From NCBI RefSeq assembly GCF_000710775.1, contig NZ_JOJP01000001.1:1503825-1567824 (forward strand): DNA of 64,000 bases, read 5' to 3'. The position numbers were made by a program, and so were the translations under genes. The notes beneath the pieces are model-generated. The model saw only the letters and a list, made by a program, of their open reading frames with translations, had not been told where the DNA came from and ran no database searches. Source of the DNA: Endozoicomonas elysicola (GTDB taxonomy: Bacteria > Pseudomonadota > Gammaproteobacteria > Pseudomonadales > Endozoicomonadaceae). Position 1 is the first letter of the stretch. Every line of letters starts with the position of its first letter. Below, piece after piece: positions 27,478-36,467 of the stretch.

Positions 27478-27676
27478 CACTCTGCTTTCATGCCTTGTTC
27501 ATATGTTAAAACGGTTACTTGTATATGTGTCAGGCAGAAAGTAGATCTTTACCTTTTCATCATAGAATTCTAAACCACTGTCGATTAATGTAGAGATAGG
27601 GTTAGTCGAGTATTGTTACAGCTATTAAAGCTGTGGGAGAGCCCCGAGCTTGTTATTTTTGCAAAGGTACGGATAC

Positions 27677-28747
27677 ATGAAAAATTTTCCAGGGGTATTC
27701 CGTAATATCATTCGTAGCAGTCTGATTGCTGCTGTGGTGAGTGCGCCTGCCTCTTTCGCGGTGACTCAGGAGCAAAGTTCCAGTGATTATCTGGGTAGGC
27801 AGGACGTTGATATTTTCATAGATGAGCTTGTGGCGGAAAACCACTTTTCCCGCAAAGAGCTTGAACATATTCTGAGTAAGGCGGAACGTTCTGAACGGGC
27901 ATTGGAGCTGATCAGTAGACCCGCAGAGGGAACTCTGGAGTGGAAAGACTACCGAAAAATCTTTATCACTCAGGAAAGAATTACGAAAGGTGTTGGCTTC
28001 TGGGAAGAAAATGCACAAACGCTGGCGAATGTTGAAAAAGAGCTGGGGGTTCCTGCCAATATTATTGTCGCCATTATTGGTGTAGAAACTTATTACGGCC
28101 GACAGACCGGTGGTTTTAAAGTGCTGGATGCACTGACCACTCTGGGCTTTGATTTTCCTCGAAGAGGTGCCTTCTTCCGAAAAGAACTTAAGAACTTTCT
28201 CATACTTGCCCGAGAGCAGAATCTGAATATTGATGACCTGACCGGGTCTTATGCTGGAGCTATGGGTATTCCACAGTTTATGCCTTCCAGCTACCGTGCC
28301 TATGCTGTTGATTATACTGGCGATCAGCAGGCCAATATTTGGCGAAGCGATGAGGATGCTATAGCCAGTGTTGCAAACTATCTGCAGAAACATGGCTGGA
28401 AATACGGTAATGGTGTCGCGGTTCAGGCTAAAGTTTCGGGTATTAAGCATGATCAGGTTGTGTCTTCCGGTTTGAAGCCGGATAAAAAGCTGAGCATTGT
28501 ACAAAAGGCTGGTTGGGCTATCCCTAATAAAATGGTACCGCGATCTTCAAAAGTACTGGCCATGAGGCATGAGGGGAGTACCGGAGCAGAGTACTGGGTG
28601 GGACTTCATAATTTTTATGTAATTACCCGCTATAATCGTAGCCAGATGTATGCCCTTGCGGTTCATCAGTTAGCCAGAGAACTTAAGGAAAACTATAACC
28701 AGTCTCTGGCGTTACAAAAACAGGTGGCCAAAGACAAGCAGGGGTGA
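27677..28747 (+). CDS. mltB: Lytic murein transglycosylase B
   Basis: 356 residues. A signal sequence (about 10-28, ending ASFA) without a lipobox Cys, so the mature form may be soluble in the periplasm, like SltB-type Pseudomonas members, rather than lipid-anchored like E. coli MltB. The catalytic Glu137 lies in IGVETYYG, and SYAGAMGIPQFMPSSY is the family signature. It cleaves the MurNAc-GlcNAc bond to 1,6-anhydro products. ATG 27677 has AAGG nine bases upstream. Confidence 0.93.
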   Translation: MKNFPGVFRNIIRSSLIAAVVSAPASFAVTQEQSSSDYLGRQDVDIFIDELVAENHFSRKELEHILSKAERSERALELISRPAEGTLEWKDYRKIFITQERITKGVGFWEENAQTLANVEKELGVPANIIVAIIGVETYYGRQTGGFKVLDALTTLGFDFPRRGAFFRKELKNFLILAREQNLNIDDLTGSYAGAMGIPQFMPSSYRAYAVDYTGDQQANIWRSDEDAIASVANYLQKHGWKYGNGVAVQAKVSGIKHDQVVSSGLKPDKKLSIVQKAGWAIPNKMVPRSSKVLAMRHEGSTGAEYWVGLHNFYVITRYNRSQMYALAVHQLARELKENYNQSLALQKQVAKDKQG

Positions 28748-28782
28748 TGAAGTCTCTTACTGCGCTTTGGTGATTTTTCAGG

Positions 28783-28804
28783 AGGCTCTCTGAAAAGAGG
28801 GCCT
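28783..28804. other. GAAA-loop hairpin between mltB and rlpA
   Basis: AGGCTCTCT pairs with AGAGGGCCT (nine pairs, one G-U) across a GAAA loop. No T-run follows, so a stabilising stem or processing site is more likely than a terminator. Confidence 0.5.
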
Positions 28805-28878
28805 TAAAGTTGTGAATGTTGAAAGTTATGTTTGATCAACCAGGACGATCTGGTGCCTTTTTTCCAGGCTTTTCGTTA

Positions 28879-29757
28879 ATGAATAAAAACATGGATAGTA
28901 ATACCTCTATATTCAGGCTACTGACTACCGCAGTTGTGCTGTTGGCTCTGGTTGGGTGTAGTAGTTCAGCGGTTAAGGATGGCCCTCCATCCGAGTCAGT
29001 GGATGTTAGTGGTATTCCTGATGCAGTTCCTTCGCCAATACAGGTTCCCTTGAAAAATACACCGTATACCCTGGGTGGGGTTAGCTATCAGCCGATGGCA
29101 TCGGCTAATGGTTATTCTGAAAATGGCCAGGCATCATGGTATGGCACCAAGTTTCATGGGAAGCAGACGGCCAATGGTGAAATCTATGATATGTTCAAGA
29201 TGACCGCAGCCCATAAAACCTTACCATTACCATCCTATGTTAAAGTAACCAATGTTGAGAATGGACAATCGGTAGTGGTTCGGGTGAATGACCGTGGGCC
29301 TTTCCATGGTGATCGACTGATTGATCTCTCTTATGTAGCGGCCAAGAAGCTTGGGTTTGAGGATTCAGGGTTGGCAAATGTTGCTATAGAAGGTATTGAC
29401 CCAGAGTCATTTTCTCGCTCACCTGCCCACGAGCGTGATGGTGATTTGCTCTATCTGCAGTTGGCCGCTCTTAAAAACTATCATAACGCCCAACTATTAC
29501 GCCGGGATATTTTTTCCAGAGTAGGTGTTCAGGCGAAAGTTGTTAAGGGCGAAGAGGCTGAGCCTCTTTATCGAGTGAGAATTGGTCCGGTAGAAAGCCC
29601 TGATCACCTGGAAGAACTGTTAGAGGGTTTGAACGCTGCTGAGTTTACACCGCCCTACCTTGTTTATGAAAAGCCAGTTAATGAAAAGATCATTTCTGAA
29701 AAAAAAGTGATTGAGGTAGAGGCAGAGCAGTCAGAGCAGGTCGTTAAGACCCCATAA
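28879..29757 (+). CDS. rlpA: Septal ring lytic transglycosylase RlpA, lipoprotein
   Basis: About 292 residues. Lipobox LVGC with acylated Cys27, then the double-psi beta-barrel domain with GQASWYGTKFHGKQTANGE (quoted in part: ASWYGTKFHGKQTANGE) and RVNDRGPFHGDRLIDLS, which contain the catalytic His and Asp, and a C-terminal SPOR domain (about 185-262) that binds denuded glycan at the septum. Removes bare glycan strands in daughter-cell separation. The acidic tail after the SPOR domain is extra. ATG 28879 preferred; 28891 and 28816 possible. Confidence 0.92.
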   Translation: MNKNMDSNTSIFRLLTTAVVLLALVGCSSSAVKDGPPSESVDVSGIPDAVPSPIQVPLKNTPYTLGGVSYQPMASANGYSENGQASWYGTKFHGKQTANGEIYDMFKMTAAHKTLPLPSYVKVTNVENGQSVVVRVNDRGPFHGDRLIDLSYVAAKKLGFEDSGLANVAIEGIDPESFSRSPAHERDGDLLYLQLAALKNYHNAQLLRRDIFSRVGVQAKVVKGEEAEPLYRVRIGPVESPDHLEELLEGLNAAEFTPPYLVYEKPVNEKIISEKKVIEVEAEQSEQVVKTP

Positions 29758-29795
29758 GGTGTGAGGCTTTATAGGATGGAGTTAGTTAATCTGTC

Positions 29796-30203
29796 CTATG
29801 CCCGATCAACCAGTATTTTCAGCATGCCTTTAATTTCCGCCAGCTCATCTTCCACGCGAGTCAGCCGGTCATCAACGCCCGTTAGCCGCCCTGACACGCT
29901 GATTAGCTTTCCCTCTACACTTGTCAGGCGGCCCTCAAAATCAGTCAAATGCTCATCTGTCTGAGCTTGCCACTGCTCCATACTGTTAATGCGTTGAATC
30001 AGTGCTTTCATCAACTCTTCAACATTGATCAGGCGCTCATTCATACCGCTGCTCTGACGGGTGAGCTCGAAAACTGTTTGCCGGATGGTAACGATATCTT
30101 CGCCGATTTCTGTCAGTTTGGCATTTTCTTTTGCTGCTGCCCGTGCTTTAGATTCATTAATGCCGAGCTCAATAAGACACTCGTACAAGTCTTCGTTTAA
30201 CAT
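29796..30203 (-). CDS. Coiled-coil protein of unknown function
   Basis: About 135 residues, almost entirely predicted coiled coil. The C-terminal half is built of near-exact seven-residue repeats (RLTSVEG, KLISVSG, RLTGVDD, RLTRVED), and ends in a hydrophobic ILVDRA. The N-terminus LYECLIELGINESKARAAA looks like a short helical cap. GGGAG nine bases before ATG 30203 supports the start. It is inserted on the opposite strand between rlpA and dacA, which are adjacent in most relatives. Confidence 0.7.
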   Translation of the reverse strand: MLNEDLYECLIELGINESKARAAAKENAKLTEIGEDIVTIRQTVFELTRQSSGMNERLINVEELMKALIQRINSMEQWQAQTDEHLTDFEGRLTSVEGKLISVSGRLTGVDDRLTRVEDELAEIKGMLKILVDRA

Positions 30204-30473
30204 TGTTTCACTCCCACTTTTCCACGTTTTTTGAATCATGGAATTATTTATTGCTGATATGATTGAACTGGTACTGCGGGTTCATAGTCGTGTATTCATA
30301 ACGTAAAAATAGAGGGCGTTTTGAAACCTTGCCAAGATAATTTATTGTCCTCTTGAGGTCTTTATTTATAAGGGAGGTGGCGATGTTGAGGGAGTGTTGT
30401 TTTTCTTAGGTGTCAGGTTTTTCGGCGCTTTGAGGTACAATCGCTGTCATAGATTTCTTTGCTATTAATCCTC

Positions 30474-30953
30474 ATGAAAATTATAAATTTGAAAGAGCTA
30501 CCTTCTTGTATCGCAACAGTTGCTCAGTGGCACTATCAGGAATGGGGGGCTTTATATCCTGAGAGTGTCCTTAAAGACTTCCAGAGCGATCTGGAAGCAT
30601 CGCTATTGACGGTTAGTATTCCCCAAACCTGGGTTCTGGAGGAGGGGCAATGCGCTTGGGGATCCGTCAGTATTCTCGAAAAAGATTTACCAGGTTATCA
30701 GGAGTTTTCACCATGGCTGGCTAATGTCTATGTTGAACCCTCGAAGAGAGGGCAAGGCTATGGTCAGCAGCTGGTAAAAGTGGCAATGGCGTTTGCACAG
30801 CAGCAGAACTTGTATCCGCTATTCCTGTATACTCCAGATCAGGTCAGTTTTTATGAAAAACTGGGGTGGCATACTTTTAAAGACGATACCCATCAGGGGA
30901 AAAAAATTTTTCTTATGAGTATGCAGTCTTGCTTAACACATACTCATATCTGA
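30474..30953 (+). CDS. GNAT-family N-acetyltransferase
   Basis: 159 residues. The acetyl-CoA loop reads SKRGQGYGQQLV (the RxxGxG/A motif), preceded by LANVYVEP, with SFYEKLGWHTF near the end; all are typical of the GNAT fold. Substrate unknown. It is a second insert between rlpA and dacA. ATG 30474 chosen over an upstream start; the ribosome site is weak. Confidence 0.85.
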   Translation: MKIINLKELPSCIATVAQWHYQEWGALYPESVLKDFQSDLEASLLTVSIPQTWVLEEGQCAWGSVSILEKDLPGYQEFSPWLANVYVEPSKRGQGYGQQLVKVAMAFAQQQNLYPLFLYTPDQVSFYEKLGWHTFKDDTHQGKKIFLMSMQSCLTHTHI

Positions 30954-30954
30954 C

Positions 30955-30981
30955 TTGACAGAATACATACTGTGCTAACAT
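30955..30981 (+). promoter_or_regulatory. Possible sigma-70 promoter for dacA
   Basis: TTGACA at 30955-30960 and TAACAT at 30976-30981, separated by 15 bases, which is shorter than the ideal 17. It is about 100 bases upstream of the dacA start, in the gap that separates it from the GNAT gene. Pattern match only. Confidence 0.35.
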
Positions 30982-31080
30982 GCCCGCAGAATTGTTATTA
31001 GTCGTTGTAAGTCGCAGTTAACCTCTAAAGACTTGAACATTATAATGATGGAAATCCATATACTCAGAGCATTTACCTGC

Positions 31081-32274
31081 ATGAGCAAAAGAATTTTATC
31101 TCCCCGCCGCTGGCTGGGGGCGTTGACCATGGCTGGTCTTGTTATCGCAGGCCAGGCCAGTGCTTTTGGACAGATTCCTTCTCCTCCGGAAGTTTCACTG
31201 AAGAGCTATATACTGATGGATGCCGCCAGTGGTGAAGTTCTGGCCTCCCAGAGTCCAGATGAACCAATGCATCCGGCCAGCCTTACAAAGATGATGACTG
31301 CCTATCTTGCTGAAATGGAGATGGCCGCAGGCAATATCAATCGTGATGACAAGGTACTGGTCAGCGAAAAAGCATGGAGTCTGGGTGGCTCTACCATGTT
31401 TATTGAGGTTGGGGAGCGGGTACCGGTCGAAGAGTTGTTGAAAGGGATCATTATTGTTTCCGGTAATGATGCCAGTGTCGCCATCTCTGAGCATATTGCC
31501 GGAAGCGAAGGTGCTTTTGCGCAGTTGATGACCAGTACTGCCCAGCGTCTGGGAATGAAAAATACCCTGTTCCAGAATGCTTCTGGCTGGCCTGGGGATA
31601 ATCATTACTCCACAGCTCGTGATCTGGCCATTCTTGGTAAACATATTGTTCAGGACTATCCGGAATACTACGGCTGGTATGCTGAGAAATACTATCAATA
31701 CGGTGTGGATAAGAAGACCGGTAAGCCATTACGCCGTCAGGCGAACCGTAACCGCTTGCTCTGGACCAATCCTTATGTGGATGGTTTGAAAACCGGGCAT
31801 ATTGAAGATACCGGATACCATCTGGCAGTGACCTCTGAGCGTGATGATCGTCGTCTGATTGCCGTACTGTTAGGCTCCAAAAGTGAGAAGCAGCGCGCTG
31901 ACGATGCCCAAAAGCTGCTGACCTATGGTTTCCGTTTCTTTGAAAACGTCGACGTGAAGAAAGGTGGTGAGCCTCTACAAACCGTTAAAGTCTGGAAGGG
32001 CGATATCAGCGAGATTACGGCTGGTATCACAGAGGACCTGATTGTGACGGTGCCCAGGGGGACAGGTAAGAACCTGACGGCCACCCTGGCTATCGATCCA
32101 AAGCTTGAGGCTCCCATCGAGAAGGGGCAAACCATTGGTACTGTCAAAGTGATGCTGGAAGATGAAGTGGTCCGTGAAGTTCCGTTGGTTGCTCAGCAGG
32201 CGGTTGAACCGGGCGGCTTCTTTAAGCGAATCTGGGATAGTATTGTGTTGTTCTTTACCGGGCTGTTTGCATAA
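31081..32274 (+). CDS. dacA: D-alanyl-D-alanine carboxypeptidase (PBP5/6 type)
   Basis: About 397 residues. Signal peptide ending GQASA; catalytic Ser67 and Lys70 in PASLTK, SGN in VSGNDASV, and KTG in GLKTGHI. The PBP5 C-terminal domain follows, and the last residues (FFKRIWDSIVLFFTGLF) form the amphipathic helix that anchors the enzyme to the outer face of the inner membrane. Removes the terminal D-Ala of murein pentapeptides. ATG 31081 chosen because the signal peptide then has normal length; a longer frame opens at 31033. Confidence 0.94.
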   Translation: MSKRILSPRRWLGALTMAGLVIAGQASAFGQIPSPPEVSLKSYILMDAASGEVLASQSPDEPMHPASLTKMMTAYLAEMEMAAGNINRDDKVLVSEKAWSLGGSTMFIEVGERVPVEELLKGIIIVSGNDASVAISEHIAGSEGAFAQLMTSTAQRLGMKNTLFQNASGWPGDNHYSTARDLAILGKHIVQDYPEYYGWYAEKYYQYGVDKKTGKPLRRQANRNRLLWTNPYVDGLKTGHIEDTGYHLAVTSERDDRRLIAVLLGSKSEKQRADDAQKLLTYGFRFFENVDVKKGGEPLQTVKVWKGDISEITAGITEDLIVTVPRGTGKNLTATLAIDPKLEAPIEKGQTIGTVKVMLEDEVVREVPLVAQQAVEPGGFFKRIWDSIVLFFTGLFA

Positions 32275-32307
32275 CTCGACTGTTTTGCAGAGAAAGCGTA
32301 CGGTTTA

Positions 32308-32347
32308 AAGGCGCTGCACTCCCAATGAATAGGGAGCAGCGCTTTTT
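32308..32347 (+). terminator. Rho-independent terminator after dacA
   Basis: GCGCTGC and CTCCC pair with GGGAG and CAGCGC (one bulged base) across AATGAATA, followed by TTTTTG. It ends dacA and separates it from ybeD-lipB. Confidence 0.8.
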
Positions 32348-32385
32348 GATATTTAACAGCTCTGAAAATGATTTAGGTAGTGGTT

Positions 32386-32652
32386 ATGAAAGAGCCAAAA
32401 GCCCCTAAAATTGAATTCCCCTGTGAATACCCTATTCGCATTGTGGGACATGCAGCTCCGGACTACAAAGACTTTGTTCTCGGTGTTGTGGCAAAGCATG
32501 ATCCGGAGTTTGACGGAAAAGCAAAGATGAAAACCAGTCGTAATGGCAAATATCTGTCTGCAACCGTCGTCATCATGGCAACCGGTGAACCTCAGCTCAA
32601 GGCACTTTTTGATGAGTTGAAGGCCAGCGGCCGTATTCAGATGGTGCTTTGA
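32386..32652 (+). CDS. ybeD: YbeD/DUF493 family protein
   Basis: 88 residues, matching E. coli YbeD (87). It contains IEFPCEYPIRIVG, GKYLSATVVIMATGEPQL (the betaalpha ACT-like fold) and ends GRIQMVL. Usually located between dacA and lipB, as here; a role linked to lipoate metabolism has been proposed from context only. AGG eight bases upstream of ATG 32386; a GTG two codons earlier is possible. Overlaps lipB as TGATG. Confidence 0.9.
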   Translation: MKEPKAPKIEFPCEYPIRIVGHAAPDYKDFVLGVVAKHDPEFDGKAKMKTSRNGKYLSATVVIMATGEPQLKALFDELKASGRIQMVL

Positions 32653-33350
32653 TGGTTGAGGATGTTTACCCGTCTGGCCTCGAAGGTAGCGAACTTGTTG
32701 TTCGCTACCTGGGGCGCAGGGATTACGAGCCTGTTTGGCAATCAATGAAGTCGTTCACTGCCGAGCGAGATGATCAGACCCATGATGAGTTCTGGGTGGT
32801 TGAGCATAATCCGGTATTTACCCAGGGACAGGCAGGAAAGCCTGAACATATACTTTTTCCAGGGGATATACCGGTTATCCAGGTAGATCGAGGTGGGCAG
32901 GTTACCTATCATGGTCCTGGGCAACTGGTATTCTATTTCTTGATGGATGTCCGCCGAAAGCGAAGTGGGCCCAGGGCAGTAGTCTCAGCGTTAGAATATG
33001 CTGTGATTGAGATGCTCGCGGGTTTTGGTATTGAAGCCCGTAACAAGCCTGATGCTCCAGGCGTTTATGTCAATGGTGCCAAGATTGCCTCGCTGGGTTT
33101 AAGGTTCCGGAAAATGTGCTCCTATCATGGACTTAGTCTTAATGTGGACATGGACCTGGAGCCATTTAGTCGAATTAATCCCTGTGGGTATGCTGGACTG
33201 GATGTTGTTGATATGGCCTCTTTACTCGGGAAAGTCGATATTGAGGAAGTTAGCCGCCGTTTACTGGTATGCTTTCAGAAAGCGCTAAACTACATCAATA
33301 TTGATGAGAAGGCTGCAAATAATGATCAGCCTGCCGGATCAGCCTGTTAA
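32652..33350 (+). CDS. lipB: Lipoyl(octanoyl) transferase
   Basis: 232 residues. Transfers octanoate from acyl-carrier protein to lipoyl domains. Signatures are DRGGQVTYHGPGQLVFY, NGAKIASLGLR with the catalytic Lys, and Cys178 in NPCGYAGLDVVD. Starts within the ybeD stop codon (TGATG). LipA, 45 bases downstream, then inserts sulfur. Confidence 0.95.
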   Translation: MVEDVYPSGLEGSELVVRYLGRRDYEPVWQSMKSFTAERDDQTHDEFWVVEHNPVFTQGQAGKPEHILFPGDIPVIQVDRGGQVTYHGPGQLVFYFLMDVRRKRSGPRAVVSALEYAVIEMLAGFGIEARNKPDAPGVYVNGAKIASLGLRFRKMCSYHGLSLNVDMDLEPFSRINPCGYAGLDVVDMASLLGKVDIEEVSRRLLVCFQKALNYINIDEKAANNDQPAGSAC

Positions 33351-33395
33351 TTGGTTCAGCAGCAGTAGTAGTACACAAAGACAATAGGGGGGGGA

Positions 33396-34454
33396 ATGGC
33401 TATTCATTCAGAAAATAACCTTGAGACGCTAAAGGGTCACCCCACCGGAGAAAATCAGCGGATGAAGCCGGAACAGATAATTCCTACCGTACAGGTAGAA
33501 AGTGGTACAAAATTTGTCAATGACAAAGGTATCACAGCGATTAAAAATGGCATTAAAGCCAGTGCCGGAGGGCAGCACGCGCCGATTCAGCGGAAACCTT
33601 CCTGGCTCAGAATTAAAGCAAGCCACGGCACAAAGTACAAGGAAGTCAAAAGTACTGTTCACGAGCATAAACTCAGTACGGTTTGTGAAGAGGCTATGTG
33701 TCCGAATATCAACGAGTGCTGGAGCTCAGGGACCGCGACTATCATGCTGATGGGCGAAACCTGTACCCGTGCTTGCCGTTTCTGCGCCGTCAATACAGGT
33801 AACCCCAAGGGTTGGCTTGATCATGATGAGCCAGAGCACACCGCTAACTCCGTAAAACTGATGAATCTTAAGTACCTGGTTTTAACCTCGGTGAACCGGG
33901 ATGACCTTCCTGATGGTGGAGCAGGTCACTATGCTGCGGTTGTGCAACGGGTGAAGGATGAGAATCCGGATACTGATGTAGAGGTACTGACGCCCGATTT
34001 TCTTGGTGTCATGTCCGATGTTGAAACGGTTGTCGATAGCCCTATTACTGTCTTTGCCCAGAATGTAGAAACCGTCCGCCGATTGACTCATCCGGTACGC
34101 GACCCAAGAGCCAGTTATGAGCAGACACTGGCTGTGCTGGCACATGCCAAAAAATATCGTCCTGAGGTTCTCACCAAAACCAGTTTGATGCTGGGGCTGG
34201 GGGAGACAGAAGATGAAATTCTTGAAACACTGGATGATTTAAGGGGTATTGGTGTGGATATTGTGACGTTTGGCCAGTACCTTCAGCCAACTGTTAACCA
34301 TCTTCCTATTGAGCGCTATGTAACCCCGGAAGAGTTTGAAAAATATCGCCAATGGGGGCTTGATAAAGGCTTTCTGGAAGTGGTTTCCGGTGCTTTGGTA
34401 CGATCCAGCTATCGTGCGGAACAGGTTTTGCAGAAAAATAATGTTGGTCTTTAG
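33396..34454 (+). CDS. lipA: Lipoyl synthase
   Basis: 352 residues. Radical-SAM enzyme inserting two sulfurs into octanoyl groups. The auxiliary cluster ligands lie in [12 protein letters not shown], the radical-SAM cluster is bound by Cys123, 127 and 130 (CTRACRFC), and the C-terminal RSSY serine ligand is present. The N-terminus is about 30 residues longer than E. coli LipA (321) and poorly conserved. G-rich AGGGGGGGG lies directly before the ATG. Confidence 0.96.
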   Translation: MAIHSENNLETLKGHPTGENQRMKPEQIIPTVQVESGTKFVNDKGITAIKNGIKASAGGQHAPIQRKPSWLRIKASHGTKYKEVKSTVHEHKLSTVCEEAMCPNINECWSSGTATIMLMGETCTRACRFCAVNTGNPKGWLDHDEPEHTANSVKLMNLKYLVLTSVNRDDLPDGGAGHYAAVVQRVKDENPDTDVEVLTPDFLGVMSDVETVVDSPITVFAQNVETVRRLTHPVRDPRASYEQTLAVLAHAKKYRPEVLTKTSLMLGLGETEDEILETLDDLRGIGVDIVTFGQYLQPTVNHLPIERYVTPEEFEKYRQWGLDKGFLEVVSGALVRSSYRAEQVLQKNNVGL

Positions 34455-34548
34455 CTGTTCTTTTTAAAATACATGCCAAGCTATGTCTGCCATGTCTTTC
34501 GGTAGCATAGCTTAAAGCTACTGTTTTAGGCTTTTTATTTTCTTAAAG

Positions 34549-34705
34549 CCCCAAAGTCCAAAGGGCTTTGGGGGGCGCTCTTTGGGGGGCTCCGAGAGCA
34601 TTCATCTGTTCTGTAGGGCTTGCTCAATCTAGAATAGCTGCCATGTTCACAAGCCATTCTCATGTTATGGGCCGCTGAGCCGTGTAACGGGCTTATTTTT
34701 CAGAA
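34549..34705. repeat. Diverged third copy of the MITE-like repeat
   Basis: The inner hairpin (CCCCAAAG / CTTTGGGG) is followed by a segment matching the right half of copies 1 and 2: CATCTGTTCTGTAGGGCTTG, CTAGAATA, CACAAGCC, CATGTTATG and GCTGAGCC align in order with CATCTGCTTTGTCAGACTTG, GTAGAATA, CACAAGCC, CATATGACG and CACTGAGC. The left terminal repeat is not recognisable. By-eye alignment; an alignment score was not calculated. Confidence 0.5.
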
Positions 34706-35084
34706 ACTCTTACCGAAAGAAAGGGTCTTAAGGGTTGTAAATAACAACTGGATAAGAGGCTCTGCTCATAGATCCCCTGCTTGGTTCTTCTTTACTGCCT
34801 CAGACTGGTCAAGCTCAAGTATCAGGTACAGTTCAATCCAGCCTACGAAAAGGTCTGTTGCTATTTCAGAGCTTGACTCTATTGATCGTAGCAATATCAA
34901 TCTTGTTATTCATAATCCACGGTGGCAAAAGCATGACCCTGTAAGTAATGTTTCCGGACTATTAAATAGCCTGCCTGAAGCCGTTCGGGAGAAACTGAAG
35001 GTTGTTTTGGTCACACATGAAGGTAACAGCACCCATTTCAATTATTCTAATATCTATTTGAATTCCCTCTTAATTCAGCTCTGA
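34662..35084 (+). pseudogene. Uncertain open frame, probable gene remnant
   Basis: A 140-codon frame whose first 20 codons fall in the repeat remnant, with no ribosome site. The stretch from about residue 68 (LDSIDRSNINLVIHNPRW, then KLKVVLVTHEGN) has protein-like composition and could be the surviving C-terminal part of a gene. No family recognised. It could equally be chance. Confidence 0.25.
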
Positions 35085-35570
35085 GCACCATCATCAATTG
35101 AGGTGATCATAAGATAACTGGTTTATCTTAACCTTTGTCTGTATTGTGGAGGGAATTATAAAGCAATCTTTCCTGCAGAATAATTTAGACAAAATCAACA
35201 AGTTCAGGTTGTTATAAGAATGTTGGCTAATAATTAAGTAGGATTTATATAACAATCAGTAAACAAAAAACTACGAATTACTGGTAGGTTTACTGTTGTC
35301 GGCTAACTTATGATATCTACCCTGAAATCGCGGCCTCCACTATCCTGTGCCCATGATGCAACAAAGTAAGGGAGATTGTACTATAGTCTTCCAGCGCTTT
35401 TGCTCTGGGGTAGGTGATTATAGCGCTCCGCTATGAGTGGCGAGAGCAGCGTAGAATATTCGCTGTTTTACCAAGGGCATTTGTCACTAATGACTGAACA
35501 TCCGGTAGCCAGAACAACAAGTGCAGTCTGGCTCATGGGATGACTGCGGCAGGAATCCAGCCTTAACACT

Positions 35571-36281
35571 ATGCTTATCGACCAATACTGTACCTCTCTG
35601 GCAGACAATCGCTTTTCGTTTACTCGCGAGCAGGCCAGCCAATTTGCGAAGCGCATTGCCAATGACTTTAACCCACTCCATGATGTGGATAACTCCCGCT
35701 TTTGTGTGCCGGGTGACCTTCTGTTCGCTAAGGTCCTGATGGCCGAAGGCTTGTATAGCGATATGCGAGTCACTTTTAATGGCATGGTTACAGATGGTGT
35801 CGAGCTGGAAATCCGCACCAATGAGAAGGGGCATAGAAGTATTTATGATCTCTCAGACAAGATGTACCTGGATATTGAGCGCCATGGTGATTGTAGCCAC
35901 GACACCCCCATGATTGAGCAACTGGTTCGCAGTTACGTCGCGTTTTCTGGAGAAAACTTCCCTAACGTTTTTGTTCCCCTGATGAAGTCGCACGGTGTGA
36001 TGATTAACACGATTAAGCCGCTGGTGATTTACGACAGCATGACGTTAAAACTTGAGCGTGTTGATTTGGTTAATCCTACCTTGGAAGCAGCGGGGGTTAA
36101 GCTTGAAGTCAACGGTAAGCGAGGGAAAGTTACGCTGAACTTTATCTATCGTGAAGGTGGGGACGTGGTTGGTATGGGCGAGAAAACCATGATTCTTTCT
36201 GGTCTTCGCCCCTACGACCAGGAAGCTATAGATATTATGATAGACAAGCATCTTGCTCGGCAGCGCCAGTTTATCCAGTAG
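35571..36281 (+). CDS. DUF3581 family protein
   Basis: 236 residues. REQASQFAKRIANDFNPLHD and RFCVPGDLLFAKVL near the N-terminus and YVAFSGENFPNVFVPLM in the middle are the conserved blocks of DUF3581, a gammaproteobacterial family. DFNPLHD resembles the MaoC/hotdog hydratase motif (D-x-N-P-x-H), so a CoA- or ACP-thioester substrate is plausible (inference). No experimental function is known to me. It stands alone with gaps on both sides. Confidence 0.85.
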   Translation: MLIDQYCTSLADNRFSFTREQASQFAKRIANDFNPLHDVDNSRFCVPGDLLFAKVLMAEGLYSDMRVTFNGMVTDGVELEIRTNEKGHRSIYDLSDKMYLDIERHGDCSHDTPMIEQLVRSYVAFSGENFPNVFVPLMKSHGVMINTIKPLVIYDSMTLKLERVDLVNPTLEAAGVKLEVNGKRGKVTLNFIYREGGDVVGMGEKTMILSGLRPYDQEAIDIMIDKHLARQRQFIQ

Positions 36282-36467
36282 TTTTTCAATCGATGGAGTC
36301 AGACAGTTTCAATAGTTTTTGATATCCTTACTGGTCGCCATTGGATGGTATGAGGAACTCTGATTAGCAAAGGAATGCTGCGGTTTGTTTTCTTCACCAA
36401 ACCGCAGATAAAAGCCATTAACCAGAAAAAAGCTTTTCGCGAATTAAGTCAGTAGAGGGAATGTTTC

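Larger units (their letters stand above)
34455..35570. other. Gene-poor region with repeat remnant
   Basis: 1116 bases with little coding evidence. At 34464-34520 an inverted repeat AAGCTATG/CATAGCTT could end lipA transcription. A diverged copy of the repeat family lies at about 34549-34705, and an uncertain 140-codon frame spans 34662-35084. From 35085 the sequence is AT-rich with one short TAAGATAA/TTATCTTA stem at about 35112-35133, and no recognised gene up to the DUF3581 start. Confidence 0.5.

Noticed and set aside
27653-28504. 283-codon minus-strand frame opposite mltB
   Set aside because: Antisense to a clear transglycosylase with catalytic motifs; composition looks like a shadow frame.
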